A stretch of 64,000 bases of DNA from Adiantum capillus-veneris (taxonomy: Eukaryota; Streptophyta; Polypodiopsida; Polypodiales; Pteridaceae): assembly GCA_014529385.2 (NCBI GenBank), contig CM043959.1:61393753-61457752 (forward strand), given 5' to 3'. The notes under the pieces are model-generated. The model worked only from the letters and a program-made list of their open reading frames with translations, searched no databases and was not told the origin of the DNA. Within the stretch, counting starts at the first letter, position 1. Each line of letters starts with the position of its first letter. A program made the position numbers and the translations under genes. Positions 10,203 to 20,608 of this stretch are shown in pieces.

Positions 10203-11239
10203 TCATGAAGAGAAGGGGGGTTTGCGACGGTCAAAAAGAATAGAGGAGCAAAGGATAGCCTCGGAACATATCATCAACATGGCTCTCATGACAAAAATTG
10301 TGGGCTCTGTGAAGGAGCCAAACTCCATTGACGAGGCAATGGGTGATCCAAAGTGGAAGGAAGTGATGTAGTCTGAATACGAGAGCATCACAAAGAATCA
10401 ACTTGGGAAGTAGTGGATCGGCATCCTAAGATGAAAGTCATTGGCACAAAATGGGTGTGCAAGCTGAGGCATAAATTTAATGGCTTTTTGCAAAATTACA
10501 AATCTAGGTTAGTAGCAGAAGGATTCTCTAAAGTCAAAGGGTTTGATGTTAGTGACACCTTCGCTCCCACAACTCGAATGACAACTATTCGTCTTGTGCT
10601 TGCTTCGGGGTTTGCGATGCACCATTCAAAACAGAAGGCTTGCAGATTGAAGAAGGCTTTATATGGCTTGAAACAGTCTCCAAGAGCATGGTATGTCAGA
10701 ATTGATAAGTTTTTTTAAAAAACTTGGGTTTAGAAGAAGTGTTTCTAAAGCAAATCTATATGTGCTTAGAGAGAATGGAAAACAAGTCATTATTATCTTG
10801 TATGTCGATGACTTGATAATCACAGGTGCCCACAAAGATCTCATCCAACAAACTCGTGAGAGTTTGAGTTCTAAATTTGAAATGACAGACTTAGGTTTGT
10901 TGCATTACTGTTTGGGGATTGAGGTTTGGCAATCTTCAAAAGGCATTTCATCTCTCAACAAAAGTATGCAACATAGATCCTAAAAGCTTTTGGCATGATG
11001 GATTGTAAACCTGTGAGCACTCCAATGGAGGTAAATGCAAAACTCTCCATGGAAGATTCTTCTCCCTTAGTCGACACTAAAAAGTACAGAAAACTTATGG
11101 GAAGCTTAATTTTCTTGTGCAACACTAGGCCCGATACTTCTTTTGCAGTAGGTGTTTTAAGTAGGTTTTTCAACCAACCAAGAGAATCTCACTGGAAGGC
11201 AGGTATCTGAGTTCTTAAGTACATCAAAGGTACTTTCGC
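10203..11239 (+). pseudogene. Copia reverse transcriptase, internally deleted (copy A1)
   Basis: RT opens with MKVIGTKWVCKLRHKFNGF (about 10431) and the FDVSDTFAPTTRM block. About 82 bp are then missing relative to copy A2 (near 10615), removing the segment equal to QMDVKTAFLNG. Downstream are LYGLKQSPRAWY and the catalytic ILYVDDLIITG (about 10795), then PVSTPMEVNAKL. The frame shifts at least three times. The body ends abruptly at about 11239, losing all of RNase H and the polypurine tract. Confidence 0.8.
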
Positions 11240-11746
11240 CCATGGCCGTTTGGTGGACGGTGGACGGTGGTCCATGGTCTTTGGCCGGTGGTCGACGACC
11301 AGTGGTCTTTGGCTGGTGGCCAGATTTCCTTGGCCGGTGGCCGATTTCTAGGAGGACTTGTCTACCCAAAAGCGGCTACCCATAGGCGCATGGGAGAGTC
11401 CTACTTGGAGCTGGCTATCTAAGGGCGACTTCACATGGGCGTTTAGAGGCTCCCTTACATCTATATAAGGAGTCCTTCTCATGAGTAACTGGGTAGAATG
11501 GTGTGTACACTTGACACACACAACACATCCTTGTGTAAGGATTGTTAGTCCCTTGTATTCCTACTTGCTCTAGTTGTTTGAATCACCATGTAAGCTCTAC
11601 CTTGTGAGCGCATGGGTGGATGATGCCATCGCTTTGTAATAGTGTGCTAATCTAAATTTTTTTGATTTTCCACTAATATACTTTGCATCGTATCTCTCTC
11701 TACTCTCCTTGCTACTAGATCCTGATTGTATTCCGTATTTCTTACA
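11240..11746 (+). mobile_element. 5'-truncated family A LTR
   Basis: Matches the right-hand part of the other two LTRs from the GGCCGT region onward, including TATATAA at 11462-11468, and ends TTTCTTACA at 11746. About the first 300 bp of the LTR and the preceding RNase H region are missing. The join occurs at a short shared ATGG, suggesting a deletion through microhomology. It is followed at once by a primer site, so it is the 5' LTR of body A2. Confidence 0.85.
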
Positions 11747-11758
11747 TGCTATCAGAGC
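11747..11758 (+). other. Mutated primer binding site of copy A2
   Basis: TGCTATCAGAGC follows the LTR end; it differs by one base from the TGGTATCAGAGC at 6390. Position and context match copy A1 exactly. Confidence 0.8.
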
Positions 11759-11820
11759 ACTAGGTGCTCGTAGCTAAGAAAGTACGAGAAGTACTTGTAT
11801 TACTTTGTAAAATAAATTAT

Positions 11821-12878
11821 GTCGGCATCTTCAAGTACTGTTGCCAGTGCTACTCCGCTTTGCATTTTCCATTAGCATTCACCAAAGGAAATCTTGACGG
11901 CACCAACTACACATTGTGGAAATTCAAAATTTCCGCAATTCTCGATTCATATGAAGTGTTGGATGCGGTGTTGGAACCAAATGGTGCAGACTCGGAGCCC
12001 ACTGCAACAAATGATCCGGCAAATCCAAGCATTGTAATTCTCTCAAATGCTACTCTTCTACGTGACTGGAAAAGAAGAAAGGCAAATGAATTATGCACCA
12101 TTGTCATGTGTGTATGTGATTCTGTCCTTACTTTGACTAAGCATACCACTAAAGCACATGAAGCTTGGAACATATTGGCTTGCCAATATGAGGTGCAAAA
12201 TCACACCAGAATTCAAAATCTGAAAAATAAGCTTGCCGCGGAGAAACTTGCTGATGGAGAGAAACTGGAGCCCTTTATCAAACGGATTAAGGACCTCCAA
12301 GGTCAATTAGCTACTGTTGGTGTGGCTATTTCTCTGGAAGATTTACCTTGATGTTGCATTCGCATACTTACGTGAGATATGATGGTCTTTTTATGGCACT
12401 CAACACTCAAATTGTCCAACCCCTCTTATGTTTGAAGAACTGAGTGCAATGTTGCTTGAAGAGGAGCTGCAACTCAGAACCATGGATGGTGGAGGTGATG
12501 CTACAATCACAGCCAATGCAAGAGGCAAGGGGACTACATCAAATGCTTCTAAGAAGATTCCCAAGAAGAGTAAATTTTTAGGTAGCTGGTTTTACTGTGA
12601 TAAGAAGGGTCATGCTGTTAAAGACTGTAGAAAGAAGAAAGAAGACAAGAAGAACGGCACCATGAAAGCTTCTTGGAAGGAAAGAGAATCCGCCAACAGT
12701 GTTTAAACAGGACTTGAACTATGGGCCGTCATAGAAGAGGTATGCTCATCAGCACAAACTTTGCTTGTTAATGGTTCTTGGATTCTAGATAGTGGTGCAT
12801 CCCGACATATGACTAGTAAGAAAGACTAGTATAGTTCCTGGAAGCCTCTACAAGAACCCATAAGTGTAATTGTTGGGA
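11821..12878 (+). pseudogene. Copia gag and protease (copy A2, left part)
   Basis: Starts at ATG 11821 (SASSSTVASATP). A single-base loss near 11870 shifts the frame, after which gag continues (NLDGTNYTLWKFKISAIL; MCVCDSVLTLTKHTTKAH). A TGA at 12349-12351 and further stops follow. The zinc knuckle is complete: WFYCDKKGHAVKDCRKK. The protease motif ILDSGASRHMT lies at about 12782. The copy is cut at 12883 by element C and resumes at 18356. Confidence 0.85.
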
Positions 12879-12883
12879 ATAAT
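12879..12883. repeat. Target site duplication (left) of element C
   Basis: ATAAT directly left of the C LTR, repeated at 18351-18355 directly right of the other LTR. Five bases is the normal copia duplication length. Confidence 0.9.
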
Positions 12884-13024
12884 TGTTGGAGCTATATATG
12901 GCTCACTCTACTCAACTTGGTCTCACCTATATATTTGTATCTTGTCCTCAATATGAATCAGTCTTTGGGAGCGTATATGGTGTGTCTCTTGTCTCGTCTC
13001 TCTCTTTCTCTCTACATCTCAACA
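12884..13024 (+). mobile_element. 5' LTR of element C (141 bp)
   Basis: Begins TGTTGGAGCTATATATGG and ends CATCTCAACA. The TATATATGG near the left end may be the TATA box, and a CTCTCTCTTTCTCTCT pyrimidine tract lies near the right end. It is very short for a copia LTR and matches 18210-18350 base for base in my reading. Confidence 0.95.
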
Positions 13025-13036
13025 TGGTATCAGAGT
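13025..13036 (+). other. Primer binding site of element C
   Basis: TGGTATCAGAGT follows the LTR with no gap; it matches the initiator tRNA-Met complement except at the last base. Confidence 0.85.
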
Positions 13037-13795
13037 AGTAACGATCATGCGCCGATTCAATTCATGGTGACAAAACACTATGTGTATGCGATTTGCATGT
13101 AAGATTCAAAAATTGCTACAAATTTTATTTTTGAGCATTGATTCTTGTTAATTGTGGTTGTTTTTTGTTAAGAAGAATATGATTAGTGTTTTGTGTGACG
13201 TTTATTGCTAATCAATCTAATCGTTGATTACGTTTTCTTATTCATGACACCCTGAACTTCATCTCAATTTTTCTCGCTGTTCTGCTCAAAATTTGGAGAA
13301 ACGAGAAAAGTGCAATGGAGCATAGCGCAATGGCATTTTTCATCCAAAACTTGTTCGTCTCCTCGAGCTCTTCGATTTGAGTTCTAGGTTTGCGTCAATC
13401 GGAGTTCGCAGCAGAAAGTTATGCTGTTTTTTTACTGCAATTGAGCTTGACGCAGCTTTCTTCGTCCTACTTCTTCGTGAAGCGTCCGCGATCGTTTTTC
13501 TTATTTTGGCGTTAACTTTTTCGAGAAGATTTAGCTTTTTGCTATTCATATTGTGTCCGTCAATCTTGCATCTCACGCCACTCTATTTTGAGGACTCTTT
13601 TATTATTAACGTCTCCTTTACCCTGCCGTTTTTGGGTGACGTCTCTTACATTTTGGAAGTTCCTTGAGCATCCTTCTTATGTTTATCGTTGACAGAACGC
13701 AGTCCTCATATCTCTCTCATTCTCAATTGCGGCCTTCACCATATATGGTGTGCAAATTCTGCGATCTTATCTTATACGTCTTCTCGCAACAAGAT
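13037..13795 (+). other. Untranslated leader of element C
   Basis: Lies between primer site and gag ATG. It is T-rich and has several short open stretches on both strands that I regard as chance. The matching leader of element D occupies about 39452-39990 on the opposite strand. Confidence 0.6.
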
Positions 13796-16489
13796 ATGGC
13801 TATGAATATTCTCGTCAACGGCTTTCCTTCTGGCCAGCGTTCTGTTCCTCCTTTCCAAGGTCAAGGTTTTCCAGGCTGGAAAGCAAAGATGTTGTTAATT
13901 CTTGAAGGCGATGTTGTTAATCGTGTTTGTCCGCCTCAGCCTGTTGATACGGATAATGATAACGTGCTTATCACTGAAGGACCTATATTTGAAGATTGGA
14001 ATGTTGCCTATACGGATTGGCAACGACGTGATAAAGCAGCTCGTCGGTATATTCTTTCTGCTCTTACTGATTCCCTTTTGCTTGATATGTACGAACTGCC
14101 TACTTCCCACGACGTATGGAAGTACCTTATTGCAAACTTTCAGAAGAAATCTATCACAGAAATACTTTATTTGAGAGGGTTGCTTAACAAGTTACAATAT
14201 GAAGTTGGTACTGCCATGACGGGACATATTGAATCTTTCAAATCTATTATTAATCAACTTGCTGCTGCCGGTGATCCTGTTCCACAAAAGCAACTGATTA
14301 CACTTCTCCTTGATACGGTGAAGGACTCTTCTTATGATAACATTGTTACTATTCTCTCTAATAAAGATGGTCTTGATTTCGACCAAGCCTGCATGTCTTT
14401 AATTGAATACTCTCAACGTCAAGAACGTCGTAATGCTAGTCATGAAACAGCTATGATTTCACATGAGGAGACTGAGTCACAACAGATGGAACGGGCTTTT
14501 TATGCTCGAAGGCGTCCATTTCAACGAGGAAACCGCAGAGGTGGCCGTCGCGGTAATATTTTCTCTCGTCTCAAATTTCCTAATAAGCAATGTTCTTACT
14601 GCAACAGAAATGGCCATACTGAAGATGATTGTTGGGCACGTCAATATGATGAAGAACACAATATTACCACAAAACAACCACGTTTATCTAGAGACTCTTC
14701 TTCTTCTTGTGAATATTGTGGACGATCTGATCATCCCACTCATATGTGCTATAAGCGTCGATTCGACACAGATCGGAATAGAGCATATGCTACTGAACAT
14801 CGAAACAACATTGTACCAGAAACAAGCTGCGTCCTATGTTCAGTTGCTCCAGACAGAATACTTCATGTACGCGATGGATCACTTTTTATTGTCGATTCTG
14901 GTGCTACAGGAAATATGACATATCAGTCTAAGTGGCTTCATAACTATCATCCACTGCCAGTTCAACGTGTTGTTTATCTTGCCGATGATACTACTTGTCA
15001 AGTAAAGGGTATTGGAGACTTATATCTTGGTACCTTATCTTCTTCCACTCGAATTTTGCGAGGAGTATTACATGTACCAGATCTTCAACGTAATCTTCTT
15101 TCAGTTGCTAGACTTGTTGATCTTGGTCTGTTTGTTGGATTTGATCATACCAAATGCCGAATTGAGAAAGATGGACAGACTATAGCCACTGCTCCTCGAA
15201 ATGGTAATTTGTTTGAACTCTCTCTCAACGATGCTGTAGCAAATGTTGTCACTGCTCCAGGCGATCATGATTGCAAAGTATGGCATCACCGTTTTGTTCA
15301 TGCTGATTTCTCAAAACTCCTTGATCTTCAACGTCGTGATCTTGTTCATGGCATGGATCTTAAAGCCCATCCTCATATGGGAATTTGTGAATTTTGTGCT
15401 CTTGGGAAACACAATCGCAAACCCTTTCCTCTTTCAAATACAACTCATTCTCATGACATATTGGATCTTGTTCATACTGATATATGTGGACCTCTACCTT
15501 CTTCGAGATCACAATATCGCTACTTCATTACTTTCATTGATGATTTCTCAAGGTATACGACTGTATTTCTACTTAGACAAAAATCTGAAGCCTTATCTGT
15601 TTTCAAACAATTCCACAAGGCTGCGGAACTTCAAACTGGTCGTCGCCTTAAGAAGCTTCGTAGTGACAATGGAGGCGAATATGTTTCTCGAGAGTTTGTG
15701 AGTTACTGTGCTGACAGTGGAATTCATCATGAACACACTATTCCATATTCGCCTCAACAGAACGATGTTGCTGAACGAAAGAATCGCACTATTCTCAATG
15801 CTGTAAGATGTATGCTGATTCATTCTGCCTTATCTCGTGTTTTTTGGGCTGAAGCTACTTTGACAGCAGTATTTATTCAGAATCATCTTCCTACTACTGC
15901 ACCCTCTGGTAAGATACCCATCACAGCATGGACAGGTGACATTCCTTCTGTATCTCATTTTCGAACCTTTGGATGTATTGCTTATATTCATGTTCCCAAA
16001 GAAACACGAACAAAGCTTGATGCTCCTGGTCTTAAAGTTATTTTTATTGAATATTCTGACACTTCCAAAGGCTACAAATTCTATGACCCTTCCTCCAAGA
16101 AAGTAATTGTGAATCGTGATGCTACTTTTAACGAACAGCTTATGGGAGGCTCATGGTCCATGGATGATTCTGATGATACTAAATCATTGCTTCAAGCTTT
16201 TCCATTTCTTTCAGAAGATGAAACTCTTCCTATAGAGAAACTTTCCTCTTCACGACCATCCATTCCGAATGTCGCCAATGATGATATTGATATTTTTGTT
16301 GATCTGCCTATTGATTTTGAACATGGCTCATGTCATGTTTATGATGACGATATTGCTGATAATGCTTTTTCTACTTCCGAAGATCCAGTTACTTATGATG
16401 AAGCTATTTCTTCACCACAAAAGGATCAATGGCAAGAGGCTATGGAAGCAGAGTACGATTCTCTTATCTCTAAAGGTACATGGATATAA
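13796..16489 (+). CDS. Copia gag-protease-integrase-RT start polyprotein (element C, part 1)
   Basis: I place the start at 13796 (MAMNILVNGFPSGQ) because element D keeps the same start (39451); the open frame itself extends 132 bp upstream. Gag carries two CX2CX4HX4C knuckles, CSYCNRNGHTEDDC and CEYCGRSDHPTHMC. Protease: FIVDSGATGNMT. Integrase: WHHRFVHAD and CEFCALGK (HHCC), then VHTDICGP, LRSDNGGEY and PQQNDVAERKN for the D-D-E core; the last block has Asp where Gly is usual. Near the start an 18-bp deletion relative to D removes six residues after LILEGD. The frame stops at 16489 owing to one missing base within the RT N-terminal region. Confidence 0.9.
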   Translation: MAMNILVNGFPSGQRSVPPFQGQGFPGWKAKMLLILEGDVVNRVCPPQPVDTDNDNVLITEGPIFEDWNVAYTDWQRRDKAARRYILSALTDSLLLDMYELPTSHDVWKYLIANFQKKSITEILYLRGLLNKLQYEVGTAMTGHIESFKSIINQLAAAGDPVPQKQLITLLLDTVKDSSYDNIVTILSNKDGLDFDQACMSLIEYSQRQERRNASHETAMISHEETESQQMERAFYARRRPFQRGNRRGGRRGNIFSRLKFPNKQCSYCNRNGHTEDDCWARQYDEEHNITTKQPRLSRDSSSSCEYCGRSDHPTHMCYKRRFDTDRNRAYATEHRNNIVPETSCVLCSVAPDRILHVRDGSLFIVDSGATGNMTYQSKWLHNYHPLPVQRVVYLADDTTCQVKGIGDLYLGTLSSSTRILRGVLHVPDLQRNLLSVARLVDLGLFVGFDHTKCRIEKDGQTIATAPRNGNLFELSLNDAVANVVTAPGDHDCKVWHHRFVHADFSKLLDLQRRDLVHGMDLKAHPHMGICEFCALGKHNRKPFPLSNTTHSHDILDLVHTDICGPLPSSRSQYRYFITFIDDFSRYTTVFLLRQKSEALSVFKQFHKAAELQTGRRLKKLRSDNGGEYVSREFVSYCADSGIHHEHTIPYSPQQNDVAERKNRTILNAVRCMLIHSALSRVFWAEATLTAVFIQNHLPTTAPSGKIPITAWTGDIPSVSHFRTFGCIAYIHVPKETRTKLDAPGLKVIFIEYSDTSKGYKFYDPSSKKVIVNRDATFNEQLMGGSWSMDDSDDTKSLLQAFPFLSEDETLPIEKLSSSRPSIPNVANDDIDIFVDLPIDFEHGSCHVYDDDIADNAFSTSEDPVTYDEAISSPQKDQWQEAMEAEYDSLISKGTWI

Positions 16490-17136
16490 CTGAATTACCT
16501 CCTGGTCGTACAGCTATTAAATGTAAGTGGGTGTATAAGACAAAAGTAAAAGCAGATGGATCTTTTGACAATTTCAAGGCGCGTTTAGTTGCAAAAGGTT
16601 ATTCCCAAGTAGCTGGTGTTGATTATCAAGAGACTTTTTCACCAGTTGTTCGCATTACAAGTGTTCGAGTTTTATTGGCATTTGCTGTTCAATTTGATTT
16701 AGAAGCTCATCAAATGGATGTGCGAACTGCTTTTCTTAATGGTGACTTGGAAGAGGAAATTTATATGGAACAACCAGAAGGGTTTGTTATTCTAGGTAAA
16801 GAAGACCTTGTTGCTCAACTCCATAAGGCACTATATGGTCTCAAACAAGCTTCGCGAGCCTGGTATACAAAATTTGATCTTTTTCTCACCTCTAAAGGAT
16901 TCATCTCTTGCTCGTCAGACCCCAACTTATACATAAAACGCCAAGGTAGCAGTTTTGTGATTCTTGCTCTTTATGTGGATGATACCATCCTTGTTTCCAA
17001 TGATTTGGGATTTCTTCAGCAAGTGAAAAAGTTATTGTCTTCTGCATTTGATATGGTGGATCTTGGAGAGATTCACTCGTGTCTTGGCATTCAAATCCAA
17101 CGGAATCGTACAAAAGGTATTTTATTCCTTCGATAG
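16480..17136 (+). CDS. Copia reverse transcriptase (element C, part 2)
   Basis: Continues part 1 after a one-base loss; the ATG at 16480 lies at the break and is not a natural start. RT blocks are complete: AIKCKWVYKTKVKADGS, VDYQETFSPVVRI, HQMDVRTAFLNGDLEEEIY, LYGLKQASRAWY, and the catalytic ALYVDDTILVSN near residue 165. It ends at TAG 17134-17136; element D has an uninterrupted codon at the same place, so this is a point lesion. When whole, the enzyme copies element RNA into DNA in the virus-like particle. Confidence 0.9.
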   Translation: MDITELPPGRTAIKCKWVYKTKVKADGSFDNFKARLVAKGYSQVAGVDYQETFSPVVRITSVRVLLAFAVQFDLEAHQMDVRTAFLNGDLEEEIYMEQPEGFVILGKEDLVAQLHKALYGLKQASRAWYTKFDLFLTSKGFISCSSDPNLYIKRQGSSFVILALYVDDTILVSNDLGFLQQVKKLLSSAFDMVDLGEIHSCLGIQIQRNRTKGILFLR

Positions 17137-17961
17137 TCAAAGTTTATTGCAGATACTATTCAAAAATTTGGTATGGAATCTGCACATTCAGCCAACACAC
17201 CTTGTCTTGCAAGCTCTACGAAGAACACTTCTGACAATGGCGGTCAACTTGTCACAAATCAACCTTATGCTAACTTGATTGGATGTCTTCAGTTTGTTGG
17301 CATGAACACTCGTCCTGATATTTTGTTTGCTGCTAATTATCTTGGACAACATCTTGCATGTCCTTCTCTTAAGCATTGGTCTGCTGCAAAGCGTGTGTTG
17401 AAATACTTGAAAGGCACTACAGATTTTGGTTTAGTCTATCGACGACAACTCACATCGGATTCTATGCAATCTCTTTCTCTTTTGGGTTACACAGATGCAG
17501 ACTGGGCAAGCTCACATTTATCTATGCGATCTACTAGTGGAAATTGCTTCTTTATAAATGGTTGTCTTGTTTCTTGGACTAGCAAGAAACAACGTTGTGT
17601 TGCAGTTTCTACGACTGAGTCAGAATATGTTGCGGCATCACTTGCAGCTCGTGAGTTGATTTGTCTTCGACAAATGCTAGTTGATATTGGTCACTCTCCT
17701 CTTTCTAGCACACCCTTGCGGTGTGACAACCAAAGTGCTATTAGTCTTGCAAAAGACTATGTTCAACATAATAAGTCAAAGCACATTGCTGTCCATTATC
17801 ATTATGTCAGGTATGAAGTACGCAAAGGAACCATTATGGTTGAACACTGTCCAAGTGACCAGATGATTGCAGACATTTTGACTAAAGGCCTCAACGAGTC
17901 ACGTTTCATCCTCTTGCGCTCGGAGCTTGGAGTTGCTTCGACCTCACTCTTTCTAGATTAG
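17137..17961 (+). CDS. Copia RT connection domain and RNase H (element C, part 3)
   Basis: Follows the TAG in the same polyprotein. It contains NTPCLASSTKNTSDN, the copia YANLIGCLQF-type block with MNTRPDI, and a complete RNase H: GYTDADWASSH, VSTTESEYVAAS, DNQSAISLAKD and HIAVHYHYVR. The natural end is the stop at 17959-17961 after LGVASTSLFLD, which element D shares. About 240 bp of untranslated sequence separate it from the 3' LTR. Confidence 0.9.
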   Translation, partial: SKFIADTIQKFGMESAHSANTPCLASSTKNTSDNGGQLVTNQPYANLIGCLQFVGMNTRPDILFAANYLGQHLACPSLKHWSAAKRVLKYLKGTTDFGLVYRRQLTSDSMQSLSLLGYTDADWASSHLSMRSTSGNCFFINGCLVSWTSKKQRCVAVSTTESEYVAASLAARELICLRQMLVDIGHSPLSSTPLRCDNQSAISLAKDYVQHNKSKHIAVHYHYVRYEVRKGTIMVEHCPSDQMIADILTKGLNESRFILLRSELGVASTSLFLD

Positions 17962-18200
17962 CTTCTTTGCTATTGTAATAGCTTTGTACATATGACATTG
18001 TAATCTTTTAGGTACCATGCACTATGCACACTCCACATTTGCACATTGTGATCTCTAAGTCACTTGAATATTTGTACATAGATGCACAATTCACTTTCAC
18101 ATCATCATCGCTGGTTCATATTTTCACATTGTATAGGGGCTTGGGTTTTTCCCTTGAACTCCCCAAGGGTTTTTTCATCCAAAGCTAGAGACCTTTGTTT
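17962..18200 (+). other. 3' untranslated region of element C
   Basis: Non-coding; matched on the opposite strand by 28084-28300 of element D. No regulatory motif recognised. Confidence 0.6.
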
Positions 18201-18209
18201 GAGTGGGGG
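18201..18209 (+). other. Polypurine tract of element C
   Basis: GAGTGGGGG directly left of the 3' LTR; element D has the reverse complement next to its LTR at 28075. Confidence 0.75.
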
Positions 18210-18350
18210 TGTTGGAGCTATATATGGCTCACTCTACTCAACTTGGTCTCACCTATATATTTGTATCTTGTCCTCAATATGAATCAGTCTTTGGGAGCGT
18301 ATATGGTGTGTCTCTTGTCTCGTCTCTCTCTTTCTCTCTACATCTCAACA
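18210..18350 (+). mobile_element. 3' LTR of element C (141 bp)
   Basis: Identical by eye to 12884-13024 and followed by the ATAAT duplication. Confidence 0.95.
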
Positions 18351-18355
18351 ATAAT
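18351..18355. repeat. Target site duplication (right) of element C
   Basis: ATAAT, matching 12879-12883; the copy A2 frame continues from here. Confidence 0.9.
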
Positions 18356-19642
18356 GCCAAATGTCTAGACAAAGGGTGTGGGACAATTTCTTTTTTAGCA
18401 GCTACAGGTGAAACTAAAGAGCTCTCTAATGTGTTGTACGTGCCTCAAGTCAAGAAGAATTTGTTGTCCATTGCTGCAATCACTGATCGTGATCTTGAAG
18501 TCCGTTTTAAGAAAAATGGAGTAGAAATCTTGGATTCTAAAGGCAACACAGTGGGAAAGGGTGTAAGGCGCAACAACCTCTACAAACTTTCTGCACTTAC
18601 GGTCACTATAGAAAAAGGTACAACTCAATTATGGCATGAGAGATATGGTCACTTAAGCATTGTTGTGCTAAAAGAGATGAAAAACTCTAGGATGGTGGCA
18701 CACATGCCTCAAGTCTCAAATATGAATGAACTTTGTGAAGCTTGCATGATAAGAAAGCAAAAAAGAAAGGTATTTCCACAAGAGAGTAGTAATCGACCTC
18801 AGTCTCCTCTAGAGTTGGTACACGCAGATCTCTGTGGAAAAATGTCTACATCCACTTTGGGTGGATATTTCTACTTTTTGCTCTTATTTGATGACTTTAG
18901 TAGAAAGATGTGGGTGTATTTGATTTGTTAGAAGGCTGAAGCTTTTGGAAAGATTAAAATGTGGCAAAAGATTGTAGAAAATGAAACAGGAAAGAAGGTA
19001 AAGACGCTTCGCAGAGATCGAGGAGGAGAATTCATCTCAAATGAATTCAACAATTACTACAATGAGCATGGAATAAAATGACACCTTACTACAGCTTACA
19101 CACCACAAGGAAATGGAGTTGTGGAGCGTCGCAATCGGACGGTGATAGAAATGGGAAGGTGTATGCTCAAAGCCAAGGGTATGCAAGATTCCTTTTGGGC
19201 CGAAGCAGTAAGTGCAGTAGTGTACATTCTCAATCGAAGCTACTTAAAGGCTTTGAAAGGTAAAAGGCCTCAAGAAGCCTATTCTGGTAAGAAACCTTCA
19301 GTCTTGCATTTCAAAACATTTGGGTGTTTTTGTTATGCACATATCCTTGATTCACAAAGAACAAAGTTAGAAGCCAAAACCAAGAAGTGCGTATTTCTTG
19401 GATATAGTGAAGAGTCTAAGGCTTATAGACTCTATGATCCAGAGGCAAAGAAAATACTCACCAGTCAAGATGTGGTATTTGAAGAAAGTCCAGATACGAT
19501 GGAGAAATTGGGTTCGTCCACTTTCTCATCAAATGAAGAAATAACTCACCATGTGCCAGACCAAAGTCAGTTAAAAAATCAAGAGGAGGAGTTGTCTGAT
19601 GATGACTCAAATAAATCTAACCAACCTGTTGCAGCATCATAG
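18356..19642 (+). pseudogene. Copia integrase (copy A2, right part)
   Basis: Starts in the protease-integrase linker (LYVPQVKKNLLSIAAI). HHCC region: WHERYGH then CEACMIRKQ. Core: VHADLCGKMS, LRRDRGGEF and PQGNGVVERRN. The three acidic residues are kept, unlike copy A1. Stops at 18929-18931 and 19079-19081, the latter replacing the Arg before HLTTAYTPQ. The C-terminal region (TFGCFCYAHILDSQRTKLE) ends at TAG 19640-19642, shared with copy A1. Confidence 0.85.
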
Positions 19643-20608
19643 GAAAAGCCACTACAAAAGGGGACTCAACTGCTTTTTGACGCTCAAAACCCTCAAGTTC
19701 AAAACCCTTATGAAGAGGAGGGGGTTTGTTCCGGTCAAAAAGAATAGAGAAGCAAAGAAGAGCCTTGGAACATATCGCCAACATGGATCTCATGACAGAA
19801 ATTGTGGGCTCTATGAAGGAGCCAACCTCCATCGATGAGAATGGCTGATCCAAAGTGGAAGGAAGCGATGTAGTTTGAGTATGACAGCATCACAAAGAAT
19901 GACACTTGGGAAGTAGTGGATCGGCCTCCAAAGAAGAAAGTCATCGGCAGAAAATGGGTGTACAAGCTCAAACATAAAACTGATCCATCTTTGCAAAAGT
20001 AAAAATCCAGTTTAAAAGCATAAGGATTCTCTCAAGTCAAAGGGTTTGATGTTAGTGACACTTTCGATCCCACAGCTCGAATGCCAACTATTTGTCTTGT
20101 GCTTGCTCTTGCTGCTATCTATTTATAGATTGTTTACCAAGTGGATGTTGTGTCTGCATTTTTCAATGCGGGTGTATATTGGGCAACCACCAGGGTTTGA
20201 GACGCCCCATTCAAAACAGAAGGTTTGCAGATTGAAGAAGGATTTATATGGCCTGAAACAGTCTCCAAGAGCATTGTATGTCAGAATTGATAAGTTTTTA
20301 AAAAAACTTGGCTTTAGCAGAAGTGATTTTGAAGCGAACGTATATGTGCTTAGAGACAATGGAAAAAAGTCATTATTATCTTGTATGTCGATGACTTGAT
20401 AATCAAAGGTGACCACAAAGAGATGATCCAACAAATTTGTGAGAGTTTGAGTTCTGAATTTGAAATGACAGACTTAGGTTTGTTGCATTACTATCTGGGG
20501 ATTGAGGTTTGGCAATCCTGAAAAGGCATCTTCATCTGTCAACAAAAGTATGCAACAGAGATCCTAAAAGCTTTTGGCATGATGGATTGAAAACCTGTAA
20601 AAACTCCA
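19643..20608 (+). pseudogene. Copia reverse transcriptase, heavily broken (copy A2)
   Basis: RT motifs can be followed through several frames: KVIGRKWVYKLKHKT (about 19940), VYQVDVVSAFFNAGVY (about 20130), the region deleted in copy A1, LYGLKQSPRALY, and a YVDD block displaced by a base change or loss at about 20370. There are at least four stops. This is the most damaged part of the copy. Confidence 0.8.

Larger units (their letters stand above)
12884..18350 (+). mobile_element. Full-length nested Ty1/copia element C, 5467 bp
   Basis: Two 141-bp LTRs that are identical by eye enclose a complete gag-PR-INT-RT-RNase H coding region in the usual copia order. It has a primer site, a polypurine tract and a 5-bp target duplication, and lies inside copy A2. 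The only clear coding lesions are one missing base (about 16487) and one TAG (17134-17136). Identical LTRs imply a recent insertion. It is the least damaged element here but does not encode an uninterrupted polyprotein. Confidence 0.95.

Noticed and set aside
14463-15823. Several 60-150 codon alternative frames inside element C gag-integrase
   Set aside because: They overlap the well-supported 941-codon frame and have the hydrophobic composition typical of shifted-frame translation.
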